From positions 22,712-86,711 of the forward strand of contig UQLZ01000004.1 of assembly GCA_900541935.1 (NCBI GenBank): DNA of 64,000 nt, in the 5' to 3' direction. The stretch comes from an uncultured Prevotellaceae bacterium (GTDB lineage: Bacteria > Bacteroidota > Bacteroidia > Bacteroidales > Muribaculaceae). The first letter of the stretch is position 1. Every line of letters starts with the position of its first letter. This document shows positions 43,508 to 52,600 of this stretch, one piece after another. Both the position numbers and the translations under genes were made by a program. Below the pieces are notes generated by a model, which saw only the letters and a list, made by a program, of their open reading frames with translations, searched no databases and was not told the DNA's origin.

Positions 43508-43864
43508 ATGCAGATAGAAGTATTAAAGTCAAAGATTCACCGTGCAACGGTGACAAATGCTGACTTGAATTATATCGGCAGCATCACAATCGATGAGGAT
43601 TTGATGGATGCAGCCGGTATTATTGCTAATGAGCGTGTTTTCATAGTTGATAACAATAACGGCGAGCGTTTGGATACATACGTTATTCCAGGTCCGAGAG
43701 GAAAAGGCGACATTTGCCTCAATGGCGCGGCAGCCCGCAAGGTGTATAAGGGCGATATCGTTATCATTATGGCTTACGCAAGAATGGATGCCGAAGAGGC
43801 TAAGACATTCAAACCGAAAGTTGTGTTCCCGCAACCGGGTACCAACAAACTTGTAAATGAATAA
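43508..43864 (+). CDS. panD: Aspartate 1-decarboxylase (pyruvoyl enzyme)
   Basis: Makes beta-alanine from aspartate. The 118-residue proenzyme cleaves itself between G24 and S25 (NYIGSITID), and Ser25 becomes the pyruvoyl group. K9, H11 and Y22 of the active region, and the conserved [19 protein letters not shown] and [10 protein letters not shown], are present. It forms a two-gene unit with panC. Confidence 0.96.
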   Translation: MQIEVLKSKIHRATVTNADLNYIGSITIDEDLMDAAGIIANERVFIVDNNNGERLDTYVIPGPRGKGDICLNGAAARKVYKGDIVIIMAYARMDAEEAKTFKPKVVFPQPGTNKLVNE

Positions 43865-43884
43865 AAACGAAAAAGAAATAAACA

Positions 43885-45213
43885 ATGTTTGAGAATTTAA
43901 GCGAGAGACTTGAGCGCTCATTTAAGATACTTAAAGGTCAAGGGAAAATTACCGAAATCAACGTAGCGGAGACATTGAAGGACGTTCGTAGAGCGTTGCT
44001 TGATGCCGACGTTAACTATAATGTTGCAAAGCAGTTTACCGACACTGTTAAAGCCAAGGCGTTGGGTCAGAACGTTATCACAGCCGTTAAGCCAAGCGAA
44101 TTAATGGTTAAAATCGTCCACGATGAATTGGCGGCACTTATGGGTGGAGATACTGCTGATATTAACTTGTCAAGCAATCCGTCTGTAATCTTGATGTCTG
44201 GTTTGCAAGGTTCTGGTAAGACAACTTTCTCTGGAAAACTTGCCCGCAAGTACAAAAGCGAGAAAGGCAAAAGACCATTGCTTGTTGCCTGCGACGTTTA
44301 CCGTCCTGCCGCTATCGACCAGTTAAAGGTATTGGGTGAGCAGATTGAGGTTCCTGTTTATACAGAGCCGGAGTCAAAGAATCCTGTGAAAATTGCTCAA
44401 AATGCTATTTCTTTCGCAAAGGCAAATCACCATGACCTTGTGATTGTCGATACAGCCGGCCGTCTTGCCGTTGACGAAGAAATGATGAACGAGATTGAGG
44501 CTATCAAGAAGGCTATCAATCCAAACGAAACTCTTTTCGTTGTTGACTCAATGACAGGTCAGGATGCTGTCAATACAGCGCGTGAATTTAACGAGCGTCT
44601 TGATTTTGACGGTGTCGTTCTTACAAAACTCGACGGTGACACTCGCGGTGGTGCTGCTTTGTCAATCCGTACTGTTGTAAAGAAGCCTATCAAATTCGTT
44701 GGTACAGGCGAAAAGATGGAGGCTATCGACTTCTTCCACCCGTCGCGTATGGCAGACCGTATCCTCGGTATGGGTGACATCGTTTCTCTTGTTGAGCGTG
44801 CTCAGCAGCAATACGATGAGGAAGAGGCTCGCAGGCTTCAAAAGAAAATTGCAAAGAACCAATTTGACTTTAATGATTTCCTTTCTCAAATCAACCAAAT
44901 CAAGAAGATGGGTAACATCAAGGACCTTGCTTCAATGATTCCTGGTGTTGCAAAGGCTATTAAGGATGTTGAAATCGATGATAATGCTTTTAAGGGAATT
45001 GAGGCAATTATCTACTCAATGACTCCAGAAGAGCGTACTCATCCGGAAATCATTACAGGCAGCCGCCGTCAGAGAATTGCTAAGGGTAGCGGTACTTCAA
45101 TCCAAGAGGTTAACAGACTGCTTAAGCAATTTGAGGGTACTCGTAAGATGATGAAGATGGCAAGCAATATGAAGGCTGGCAATATGTTGAAAAATATGCG
45201 TCGCAGACGCTAA
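43885..45213 (+). CDS. ffh: Signal recognition particle protein Ffh
   Basis: GTPase that binds signal sequences emerging from ribosomes and delivers them to FtsY at the membrane. The 442-residue protein has the N domain (about 1-95), the G domain (P-loop GLQGSGKTTFSGKLA, then DVYRPAA, DTAGRL and TKLDGDTRGG), and the methionine-rich M domain (about 300-442) with the RNA-binding region GSRRQRIAKGSGTS. It begins 20 bases after panD. A two-way terminator follows. Confidence 0.97.
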   Translation: MFENLSERLERSFKILKGQGKITEINVAETLKDVRRALLDADVNYNVAKQFTDTVKAKALGQNVITAVKPSELMVKIVHDELAALMGGDTADINLSSNPSVILMSGLQGSGKTTFSGKLARKYKSEKGKRPLLVACDVYRPAAIDQLKVLGEQIEVPVYTEPESKNPVKIAQNAISFAKANHHDLVIVDTAGRLAVDEEMMNEIEAIKKAINPNETLFVVDSMTGQDAVNTAREFNERLDFDGVVLTKLDGDTRGGAALSIRTVVKKPIKFVGTGEKMEAIDFFHPSRMADRILGMGDIVSLVERAQQQYDEEEARRLQKKIAKNQFDFNDFLSQINQIKKMGNIKDLASMIPGVAKAIKDVEIDDNAFKGIEAIIYSMTPEERTHPEIITGSRRQRIAKGSGTSIQEVNRLLKQFEGTRKMMKMASNMKAGNMLKNMRRRR

Positions 45214-45227
45214 TATTTATAATGCAG

Positions 45228-45267
45228 AAAAAAGGGTGCGATTAATTTTAATTGCACCCTTTTTTTG
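45228..45267. terminator. Bidirectional terminator between ffh and the DUF4251 gene
   Basis: Perfect stem AAAAAAGGGTGC / GCACCCTTTTTT with A and T runs on both sides, between convergent genes. Confidence 0.9.
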
Positions 45268-45282
45268 CCTTGAATAAACAGC

Positions 45283-45921
45283 CTATTCTATAGGCTTTAT
45301 ATATGGTTCCTTTGGGATTATGGTTTCTTGCTGCTCATTCTCCTGCTCTTCTTTGGCATTTTGAATCAATATGCCTTGCTCGTTCATTCTATATGGAACA
45401 AGAGGTCCGCTCATGGTGATGTTGAATGAACTGAAGTTTGAATGAATATACGCTTCACACCAGTTCCCCGTTTTTGGAACGTTAATCCGCACTTCGCAGG
45501 ATGTTCCGTGTCCGTTAAAGAACATGCTGAAAGATATGGCGCCTTTCTTGCTTACCTTTTTCTTAGCCTTGTTTATTTTACCGCGAAGGGTTATGCCGCC
45601 TATGCCGTTTGGACCTTCCATCCCGTTTTCTAAGGCGATTTGCAGGCATGCTTCGTTTCCTCTTACGGTGAGAAAATTATAGTAGTCATTCACTGTAAGG
45701 TATTTTCCGTCATGAAGCCTTATTCGCTTTGCTAAAACGGCAAATTCAAGATTGTTAAGAGCATAATTCGCCCAAAAGTGGTCGACGGAATCCGTCATTG
45801 CTTTCAATGCTTTTTTCTCCGCTCTTGTCAGTTTCCGCGTATCTTCGTTATTGTCGGCGGCAGAGCCTGTAAATTGCATTGCCGACAATAAGATAATTAG
45901 TATTGAAAGTAAGTGTTTCAT
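45283..45921 (-). CDS. Exported DUF4251 protein
   Basis: 212-residue protein from the ATG at 45921, which gives a signal peptide (LLSILIILLSAMQFTGSAA); the TTG at 45954 would overlap bioB. The mature part follows the DUF4251 pattern common in Bacteroidales: KLTRAEKKALKA after the signal, a strand-rich core NGMEGPNGIGGITLRGKI, and the end region SSFNITMSGPLVPYRM. The extension after residue 185 is rich in Glu and Gln. The function of the family is not known; small periplasmic beta-sandwich proteins are expected. It lies directly downstream of bioB, probably on the same transcript. Confidence 0.8.
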   Translation of the reverse strand: MKHLLSILIILLSAMQFTGSAADNNEDTRKLTRAEKKALKAMTDSVDHFWANYALNNLEFAVLAKRIRLHDGKYLTVNDYYNFLTVRGNEACLQIALENGMEGPNGIGGITLRGKINKAKKKVSKKGAISFSMFFNGHGTSCEVRINVPKTGNWCEAYIHSNFSSFNITMSGPLVPYRMNEQGILIQNAKEEQENEQQETIIPKEPYIKPIE

Positions 45922-45947
45922 TTGTATGGTTTTAAGTATTTGGTTGC

Positions 45948-46892
45948 TTAGCAATTAAAGCCGCATTCTTCAAACATCTTGAAATCTTCAGCAACGTTGT
46001 TTCCTGTAGTTGTCAGCAGGTCGCCAATCATAGTTCCGTTCATGCCGCCTTTAAGGATTCTTCGTTGTGAGTCTCTTGACATTCTTGCCCTGCCTCCAGC
46101 AAAGCGGATAACCTTGTCAGGAAGGATAAGGCGGAAAATAGCCACAGTGCGGATAATTTCTTCTTCCGTTATCAGTGGGGTATTTTCCATTGCTGTGCCT
46201 TTGATAGGGTTGAGGATATTTATAGGAACGGAGTCAATGTCCAATTCTTTAAGTTCAAAAGCGAACTTGACGCGTTGCTCCATTGTTTCACCCATTCCGA
46301 TAATACCGCCGCTGCATACCTCAAGTCCGATTGACTTTGCATCTCTTATCACTCTTCTCTTATCCTCTTGAGTGTGAGTTGAGCAAAGAGTAGGAAACAA
46401 ATCGGAAACGGTCTCCATATTGCAGTGGTAGCGTCTTGCTCCAGCCTCTTTCAGTTTGATGAGAGTTTCCTTATCAACCAATCCCATTGAGCAGCATAGG
46501 TATAAGTTTGTTTCTTTTGACAGGTGCCTTATAGCATTGCAGAACTTTTCAGAATCCTTTAGAGAAACTTTCCTTCCGCTCGTTACCATTGCGAATTTGT
46601 CCACACCGTATTCGTCATTTCGTTTAGCAAGGCTAAGCAGTTCGTTGGCGTCAACCATTTCGTATTCCTTAACGCCAGTCTTGAATTTGTGAGACTGAGA
46701 GCACCATTTGCAGTCTTCGCTGCATTTTCCGGAGCGTGCGTTTATGATAGAGCATGTGTCCATCTTATCGCCACAGTATTTCTTCCGCACTTCGTCAGCC
46801 TTGTTGCATAATTCATCAAGATCACAGTGCAGGGCTATTTCTGTTGCCGATTCGATGGTTAGATTCGTTATGTCGAGTTCCTTTATATTCAT
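45948..46892 (-). CDS. bioB: Biotin synthase
   Basis: Radical SAM enzyme that inserts sulfur into dethiobiotin. The 314-residue protein holds the radical SAM cluster cysteines C57, C61 and C64 (SGKCSEDCKWCSQS), YHCNMETVSDLFPTLCSTHT, CSGGIIGMGETMEQR and the C-terminal RFAGGRARMSRD. No other biotin genes lie in the window. Upstream, across a terminator hairpin, is the convergently oriented end of nothing else: bioB and rprY are both on the minus strand, rprY first. Confidence 0.96.
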   Translation of the reverse strand: MNIKELDITNLTIESATEIALHCDLDELCNKADEVRKKYCGDKMDTCSIINARSGKCSEDCKWCSQSHKFKTGVKEYEMVDANELLSLAKRNDEYGVDKFAMVTSGRKVSLKDSEKFCNAIRHLSKETNLYLCCSMGLVDKETLIKLKEAGARRYHCNMETVSDLFPTLCSTHTQEDKRRVIRDAKSIGLEVCSGGIIGMGETMEQRVKFAFELKELDIDSVPINILNPIKGTAMENTPLITEEEIIRTVAIFRLILPDKVIRFAGGRARMSRDSQRRILKGGMNGTMIGDLLTTTGNNVAEDFKMFEECGFNC

Positions 46893-46915
46893 TCTGTCAA
46901 TGTCTTTTTTATATA

Positions 46916-46958
46916 AACAAAATGGGCAGTCGAAAGGTTTGCGAACTGCCCATTTGTT
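46916..46958 (-). terminator. Terminator of rprY
   Basis: Stem AACAAATGGGCAGT / ACTGCCCATTTTGTT with a 14-base loop, then a T-rich tract on the minus strand. It lies between the rprY stop (46962) and the bioB start (46892). Confidence 0.85.
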
Positions 46959-46961
46959 GCT

Positions 46962-47672
46962 TTATTTTACCTTTGCTTCAATTTCAGGAGCAATTAGTTT
47001 GTAACCCTTGCCGTGGATATTGATGATTTCGATTGATTCATCTGGTTTGAGGTGTTTACGCAATTTAGTGATATAAACGTCCATACTTCTTGCGTTGAAG
47101 TAGTTATCGTCAATCCAGATGGTTTTTAGAGCAAAGTTTCTTTCAAGAATTTCGTTGACGTGTGCGCAAAGCAGGCTAAGCAATTCAGACTCTTTTGTTG
47201 TAAGTTTAGTAGTCTTGTCGTCAATCATAAGTACTTGCTTCTGAGTATCGAAAGTAAATTTTCCGATTTTGTACATTGTGATTTCTTTGCCTTTCTTGCC
47301 TTTAACGCGGCGAAGGATTGCTTCAATTCTAAATACTAATTCTTCCATGCTGAATGGTTTGGTAATGTAGTCATCAGCACCGATTTTGAATCCTTCGAGT
47401 ATGTCTTCTTTTAAAGATTTAGCAGTAAGGAAAATTATAGGCACTTCGCTGTTAACTGTCCTTACTTCCTGAGCAAGGGCGAAACCGTCCTTTTTAGGCA
47501 TCATAACATCGAAGACGCAGAGATCGTATTTCCCTTTTAGGAAAGCCTTGTAGCCGGCTTCACCATCAGGGTAGAGGTCTGCATTGTAGCCTTTCGCTTG
47601 AAGATATTCTCTCAGCAGCATGCCGAGATTTTCGTCATCTTCGCATAGTAAAATACGCAATCTTTCTTCCAT
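46962..47672 (-). CDS. rprY: OmpR-family response regulator RprY
   Basis: 236-residue two-component regulator. The receiver domain (residues about 5-120) has the acidic pocket E11-D12-D13, phospho-acceptor D55 (CVFDVMMPKKDG), FLTAKS and the conserved Lys of YITKPF. The C-terminal winged helix (about 135-230) ends in YITKLRKHLKPDESIEI and NIHGKGYKL. The sequence closely resembles RprY of Bacteroides fragilis as I know it. It is the partner of the sensor encoded 3 bases upstream; RprXY has been linked to envelope and stress responses. Confidence 0.92.
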   Translation of the reverse strand: MEERLRILLCEDDENLGMLLREYLQAKGYNADLYPDGEAGYKAFLKGKYDLCVFDVMMPKKDGFALAQEVRTVNSEVPIIFLTAKSLKEDILEGFKIGADDYITKPFSMEELVFRIEAILRRVKGKKGKEITMYKIGKFTFDTQKQVLMIDDKTTKLTTKESELLSLLCAHVNEILERNFALKTIWIDDNYFNARSMDVYITKLRKHLKPDESIEIINIHGKGYKLIAPEIEAKVK

Positions 47673-47675
47673 AAC

Positions 47676-49145
47676 TTAATTGTTTATTATTGGTAATGTT
47701 ATTATAAATTTTGTTCCTTTTCCTAATTTGCTTGTTGCCTTGATGGTTCCTTTAAGTTCTGTTACCATCTTGTGAACGTAAGCAAGTCCGAGGCCGAAAC
47801 CTTTGACGTCGTGACGGTTTCCTGTTGATACGCGGTAGAATTTTTCGAAAACTTTCTTAAGGTCCTCTTCTTTAATTCCAATACCGTTATCTTCAATGCT
47901 TATTTCTATTTTCCCGTCTGGCAGGTCTCTTGTATTGATAATCAGCATTAGTGGACAGTCTTCTCTTCTATATTTAACAGCGTTGTCAAGCAGATTAAAT
48001 ATCACATTTGTAAAATGCATTTCGTCAACATTAACTATTGAGTCAAATGCGTTGAGGTTTGTTTCAATTTTTCCTCCATATTTCTCCACCTTAATCTTGA
48101 AGGTGTTTGCTATGTTTGCAATTGCGGCGTTTGCATCAATTTCCTGAAGTTTCAATGTCGCTTTCTGTCGTTCAAACATTGACATTTGCAGCACTTTTTC
48201 AACTTGGAAGCGTAGTCGCTTGGTTTCGTCGCTAATGACTGTTGACGCGTGTTGCAGCATGGTCGGGCTTTTTCTGACAGCCTCGTCGTTAAGCATTTGG
48301 GCTGCAAGCGAAATGGTTGATATGGGAGTTTTAAACTCATGCGTCATATTGTTGATGAAGTCATTTTTCATCTCCGAAAGTTTCTTTTGCCTGAATGCAA
48401 GTATGATTGTCAGCGTGAAGATTACCAGAAGAATTAATGTAAAGGCAAATGCGGGAATCATAAACTTTATAGATGAGAAAATGAACTTCTTCATTTCCGG
48501 AAAATATACCTTTATGAAATGTCTGCGGAAATCCGGGTCATTTGGGAATAGTGTCTGTGTGAATGTTCCTTCATCTCCTGCTTCTGGATTGTAGCCGCTT
48601 GTTTTGTATATGATATTGCCTTTCCTGTTGACAATGGCAAATTCGAATGGTATCGATATTCCGTTGTTTTCCAGTTCGGTTTTCAGGAAAGACTTGACTA
48701 TTGCAGAGTCAGCCCTTTGAGTTATCGGGCGGCTACTTGACTGGTTGAGTATTTTTAGAATAACTTCATTCAGCAGACCTTTTTGATAAAGGTATTGTTC
48801 TTTTAGGGATTCCTGATATTCTGTGAACTTCTCGTTAAGCCCCGTTGCAGGTTGCAAACTTTTTAGCGTGTATGGCTGCACTTCTTCTGTATTGATGTTT
48901 ACCGCTCCAGGGGCTGGGTCGAATATGCTTTGCTCGATAATCATCATATCTTCCTCGAGGTATTTTTTTGTCTCGTTTTGCTCGAGTGCCGTTGTCAGAG
49001 AGTATAGGCTGCGCTTGGCTCCTTCTTCAAAATGAGACATGCGCATGGATATCATCTGCTCCATATACATGAATTGAACGTAGAGCAGACCTGCAAACGT
49101 CAATGCCATGATTATTGTTAATATCCAAATAGTTGATTTTTTCAT
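47676..49145 (-). CDS. rprX: Sensor histidine kinase RprX
   Basis: 489-residue membrane kinase. It has two membrane helices (residues about 7-26 and 222-244) around a periplasmic sensor domain of about 195 residues. Next come the dimerisation domain with phospho-acceptor H269 (NNMTHEFKTPIS), and the ATPase domain with the N box NVIFNLLDNAVKY, G1 box IEDNGIGI, F box and G2 box GFGLGLAYV. It is transcribed first in the rprXY unit, from a promoter at 49185-49192. The signal sensed is unknown. Confidence 0.93.
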   Translation of the reverse strand: MKKSTIWILTIIMALTFAGLLYVQFMYMEQMISMRMSHFEEGAKRSLYSLTTALEQNETKKYLEEDMMIIEQSIFDPAPGAVNINTEEVQPYTLKSLQPATGLNEKFTEYQESLKEQYLYQKGLLNEVILKILNQSSSRPITQRADSAIVKSFLKTELENNGISIPFEFAIVNRKGNIIYKTSGYNPEAGDEGTFTQTLFPNDPDFRRHFIKVYFPEMKKFIFSSIKFMIPAFAFTLILLVIFTLTIILAFRQKKLSEMKNDFINNMTHEFKTPISTISLAAQMLNDEAVRKSPTMLQHASTVISDETKRLRFQVEKVLQMSMFERQKATLKLQEIDANAAIANIANTFKIKVEKYGGKIETNLNAFDSIVNVDEMHFTNVIFNLLDNAVKYRREDCPLMLIINTRDLPDGKIEISIEDNGIGIKEEDLKKVFEKFYRVSTGNRHDVKGFGLGLAYVHKMVTELKGTIKATSKLGKGTKFIITLPIINN

Positions 49146-49184
49146 TGCTTATTCTCTAATTTTGTTCGGACTGTTTTACTTTTA

Positions 49185-49192
49185 CAAATGTA
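49185..49192 (-). promoter_or_regulatory. Promoter -7 element TACATTTG of rprXY
   Basis: Perfect TAnnTTTG match on the minus strand, 39 bases before the rprX ATG. Confidence 0.6.
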
Positions 49193-49195
49193 GTA

Positions 49196-49640
49196 ACTAT
49201 AAGTGCTAAAAGCAAGATTAATTTTAATAATTTTTTCTGAATTAATTAAATTGTACGGAAATATTTGTTTTTTAACTAAAAAAATAGATGTTGCCGCAAA
49301 TTGTCAAAATTCTATGAATATATTGGCTCCTCTTAGCCGATATTTAAATTTTTATAACAATAAAAGGCGTCATCATTGTTCTTTTATTTGTTAAAAAACA
49401 AACGATACTGTCAATTTGTTTACTCAAAAATAGTTTTTTAAGAGGGTTAAATGTGAAAATTGGCATTTTTTTAGTTTTCACCTTGCTAAAAAGTTAATTT
49501 TTTTGTCTTTTTGTTCTACCATCAGGCTTTTTTATTCCGAAAATGAGAGATGCTCCGTTTTTTTCTACAAATCTTTACACTGATATACTTTATATGGTAT
49601 TTATTATGGAATTTTGGCATCATAAATACTATTTTTATTA
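49196..49640. other. AT-rich intergenic region between rprX and tamB1
   Basis: About 445 bases of very AT-rich sequence with long T runs. The only short reading frame (63 codons from 49203) has no start context or recognisable product. No tRNA, repeat or clear hairpin terminator is seen. An sRNA cannot be ruled out. Confidence 0.5.
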
Positions 49641-49641
49641 T

Positions 49642-49649
49642 TACTTTTG
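49642..49649 (+). promoter_or_regulatory. Promoter -7 element TACTTTTG upstream of the first tamB gene
   Basis: Perfect TAnnTTTG match 44 bases before the ATG at 49694. Confidence 0.6.
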
Positions 49650-49693
49650 TAGTTTGAAAAAGTTGGCTCTATTTGTTATAGGGTCTTTTTGTG

Positions 49694-52600
49694 ATGAAGA
49701 AGCGTTTAATGAAGACATATAAGGTTTTAAGAAGCATAGTTGTTACTCTATTGCTTCTGTTTGTCTTTGTATATGGTTCTGCTTATCTGGTCTTGTCAAT
49801 TCCATCTGTCCAGCGAAAGGCTAAGGAGATAGGAGAACGAGAGTTGTCAAAACTTTTGTCCGCACGGGTATCGGTAGGTGCGGTATCTGTTGAGCCTTTT
49901 AGTGAGGTCGGGTTGAAAAATGTTGTTGTTGGCGACTCTTCAGGAGTTAAGGTCGCTTCCATTGAAAAACTTGGTGCAAAAATAGATTGGACTGATTTCC
50001 TTCTTGATGGCCGCTTCGTTTTTAACTATGCAGAATTGATTGGTCTTGATGCCCGTTTGAGTAAGGTCACGCCAGATTCAAAGTTGAATATTCAGTTTAT
50101 TATTGATGCACTATCGCCAAAAAACAAGAAAAAGGAAAAAAAGAAATATGATGTGGAACTTGAGGCTGTTGCTATCAGAAAGAGTCGGGTGACCTTTGAC
50201 GTGCTTTCTGAGGCTCATGGAGATTCTGGAAAGTTCGACAAAAATCACATTTCAATCAGCCATTTGCGTGGCGATATAATAATTCCAAAGATAAAGAATG
50301 ACTCCGTAGAGATTGATATAAAGCGTTTTGCCTTCATGGAGCAGAGCGGGTTTATTCTTAGTGACTTAACGATGAATGTCAATGTTTATCCTGATAGAAT
50401 GTCGGTTAAGAATCTAAAGGTTGCTCTTCCTAATTCATTGGTAGTTCCAGAAGATATAGATGTTTCTTATGAATCTTTGCAGACTATAGGTACTGATATC
50501 AAGAAGTCTCCATTATCATTGGTGATTGTTAATTCTTATGTTAATCTGTCAGATTTTTCAGCCTTTGTTCCTGAATTAAAAAATCTCCGCGAACCTGTTT
50601 ACATAACTTGTTCAGTTAAGGGTAATATGGAAAAGGTTAGGATAGAAACAATAGATTTAAGTACTGAGAATGAGGCATTAACGCTTAAAACGTCGGGCTA
50701 TCTGTTTCACGTAGGCGATAAAAAGCGGATGAGTATTGTTTTGCCTAACATCCGATTGCATTCTGAAGCGGGAGATATGCTTGAAAAAGTAAAGGCTTCA
50801 GCACCTGTTAAACCGGAAGTTGCTGACATTATTTCTGCTGTGGATTTTTTAACGGTTAACGGTTCTCTGACTCTTAACCATGAAAAGATTTTCTATGCAG
50901 GAAGCATAGCAACGGCTTTGGGTAGCATTTCTACTAATATGAGTGCATTCAGAACCGAAGATGGCAGACCTTACAGTTTTAGGGGAGAGGTTGGCTCAAA
51001 AAATTTAAAGTTGGGCAAGATATCGAAGAAGGAAGGTTTGCTTAACGAATTGTCGTTTAGTGTCAAGGCAAATCTGAATATGGCAAATAAAAGGCACCCG
51101 AAGGGCAGTGTAAATGGGAAAATAAATTATATTGACCTTAAAGGGTATAGATACAGTAATATCCTTGCGGATTTGAGTATCGACGGCAAGCAGTATGATG
51201 GTTCGGTAATTCTGCATGACGAAAATGCTAATATAGATATATCAGGTTCTTTTAAGCCAGATGCAGAGCATACATTGATTGATGTTGTTGCAAAGGTTGA
51301 CGGCATTGATTTAAATAAGCTGAACCTTTCCAATAAGTATCCTGACCATAAACTCGGAGGGGTTATAACAGCCGCTTTTACAGGAAATAACCTTGATAAT
51401 ATAGAAGGAGATTTGCTTGTTTCTGATATCAGATTCCGTAATGAGGAAGATAAGGGCGTCAGGATAGATCATTTTGATGTTACGTTTAGGAAAAAAGATG
51501 AGGGAAAGTATTTAACGGTAAATTCAGACGTTGTCAATGGATATATTGAGGGCAAGGCTAATTTCGCTGGTCTTGGAGCCTCTATTAACAAAATCGTATC
51601 TGGCGTTTTTCCTGCTTTGTCATGCTATTTGCCCAAGATTAATGAAGACCCGAAGAAAAAGACATTTCCAAATAGTTTCACCTATTTCTTCCAGTTGGCT
51701 GAGAATAATGAATTGACTTCATTTTTTAAATTACCTGTAACGATTGTTCACCCTATAAAAATTAGTGGAGTTATTGATGATATTAGGCGGAATGCAACTC
51801 TAGGTATTGACGCGCCTTATATTGTTCAGGGAAAGAAAGTGATAGAGAAGACCAGTCTGTCATTAAATGTTGATGGAGGTAATAATATAATGAGTATGAA
51901 TGCTGTTACGCAGTTAAATCATAAAAACGGAAATATTCTCCTTGTGTATAACGGGAACGGAGCAAGCAACCGCTTCGATTCGGATATAAACTGGCATTAT
52001 GACCGTAAGCGTAATTTTTCAGGGAAAGTAAGTCTTTCAACGTCGCTTTGTGACAGTATATCTAAAGAGAGGTTTATTGCGGATGTTAAAGTTAATCCAA
52101 CAACATTTAGTGTTAATGACACTATTTGGCATATCTCTCCAGCAAATATAGATGTTGATGGTAAGGAAATTACTGTTGATGGGGTGCATGTTTTCAGAGA
52201 TAATCAGTTCGTTAAAATTAATGGAAAGGCATCGCCTAATCCTGATGACGTTATAAAATTACAACTCAGTTCGATAGATCTTGGCTATATTTTTGAGACT
52301 TTGAAGATTAATCATGTTGCATTTAGCGGTGAGGCTACAGGCGACTTCTATGCTTCTTCACTATTTACAAAAACGCCTAAATTGAATACTCCCAAACTGC
52401 ATGTAAAGAATTTCTGCTATCATAAAGCCTTGCTGGGTGAGGCAGTATTAAACAGTTCTTGGGATAATGAAACAAAAGGAATTATGATTAATGCAGATAT
52501 TTCTCAGCCTAACAAGAGAAAAACATACGTTCGTGGAGGAGTGTATCTTGGAAGAGATTCCCTTGGTTTCAAATTTATTACTGATAGGGTAAATGTTAAG

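Noticed and set aside
49203..49394. 63-codon frame upstream of tamB
   Set aside because: Very AT-rich, no start context, no recognisable sequence, and it overlaps the rprX promoter region.
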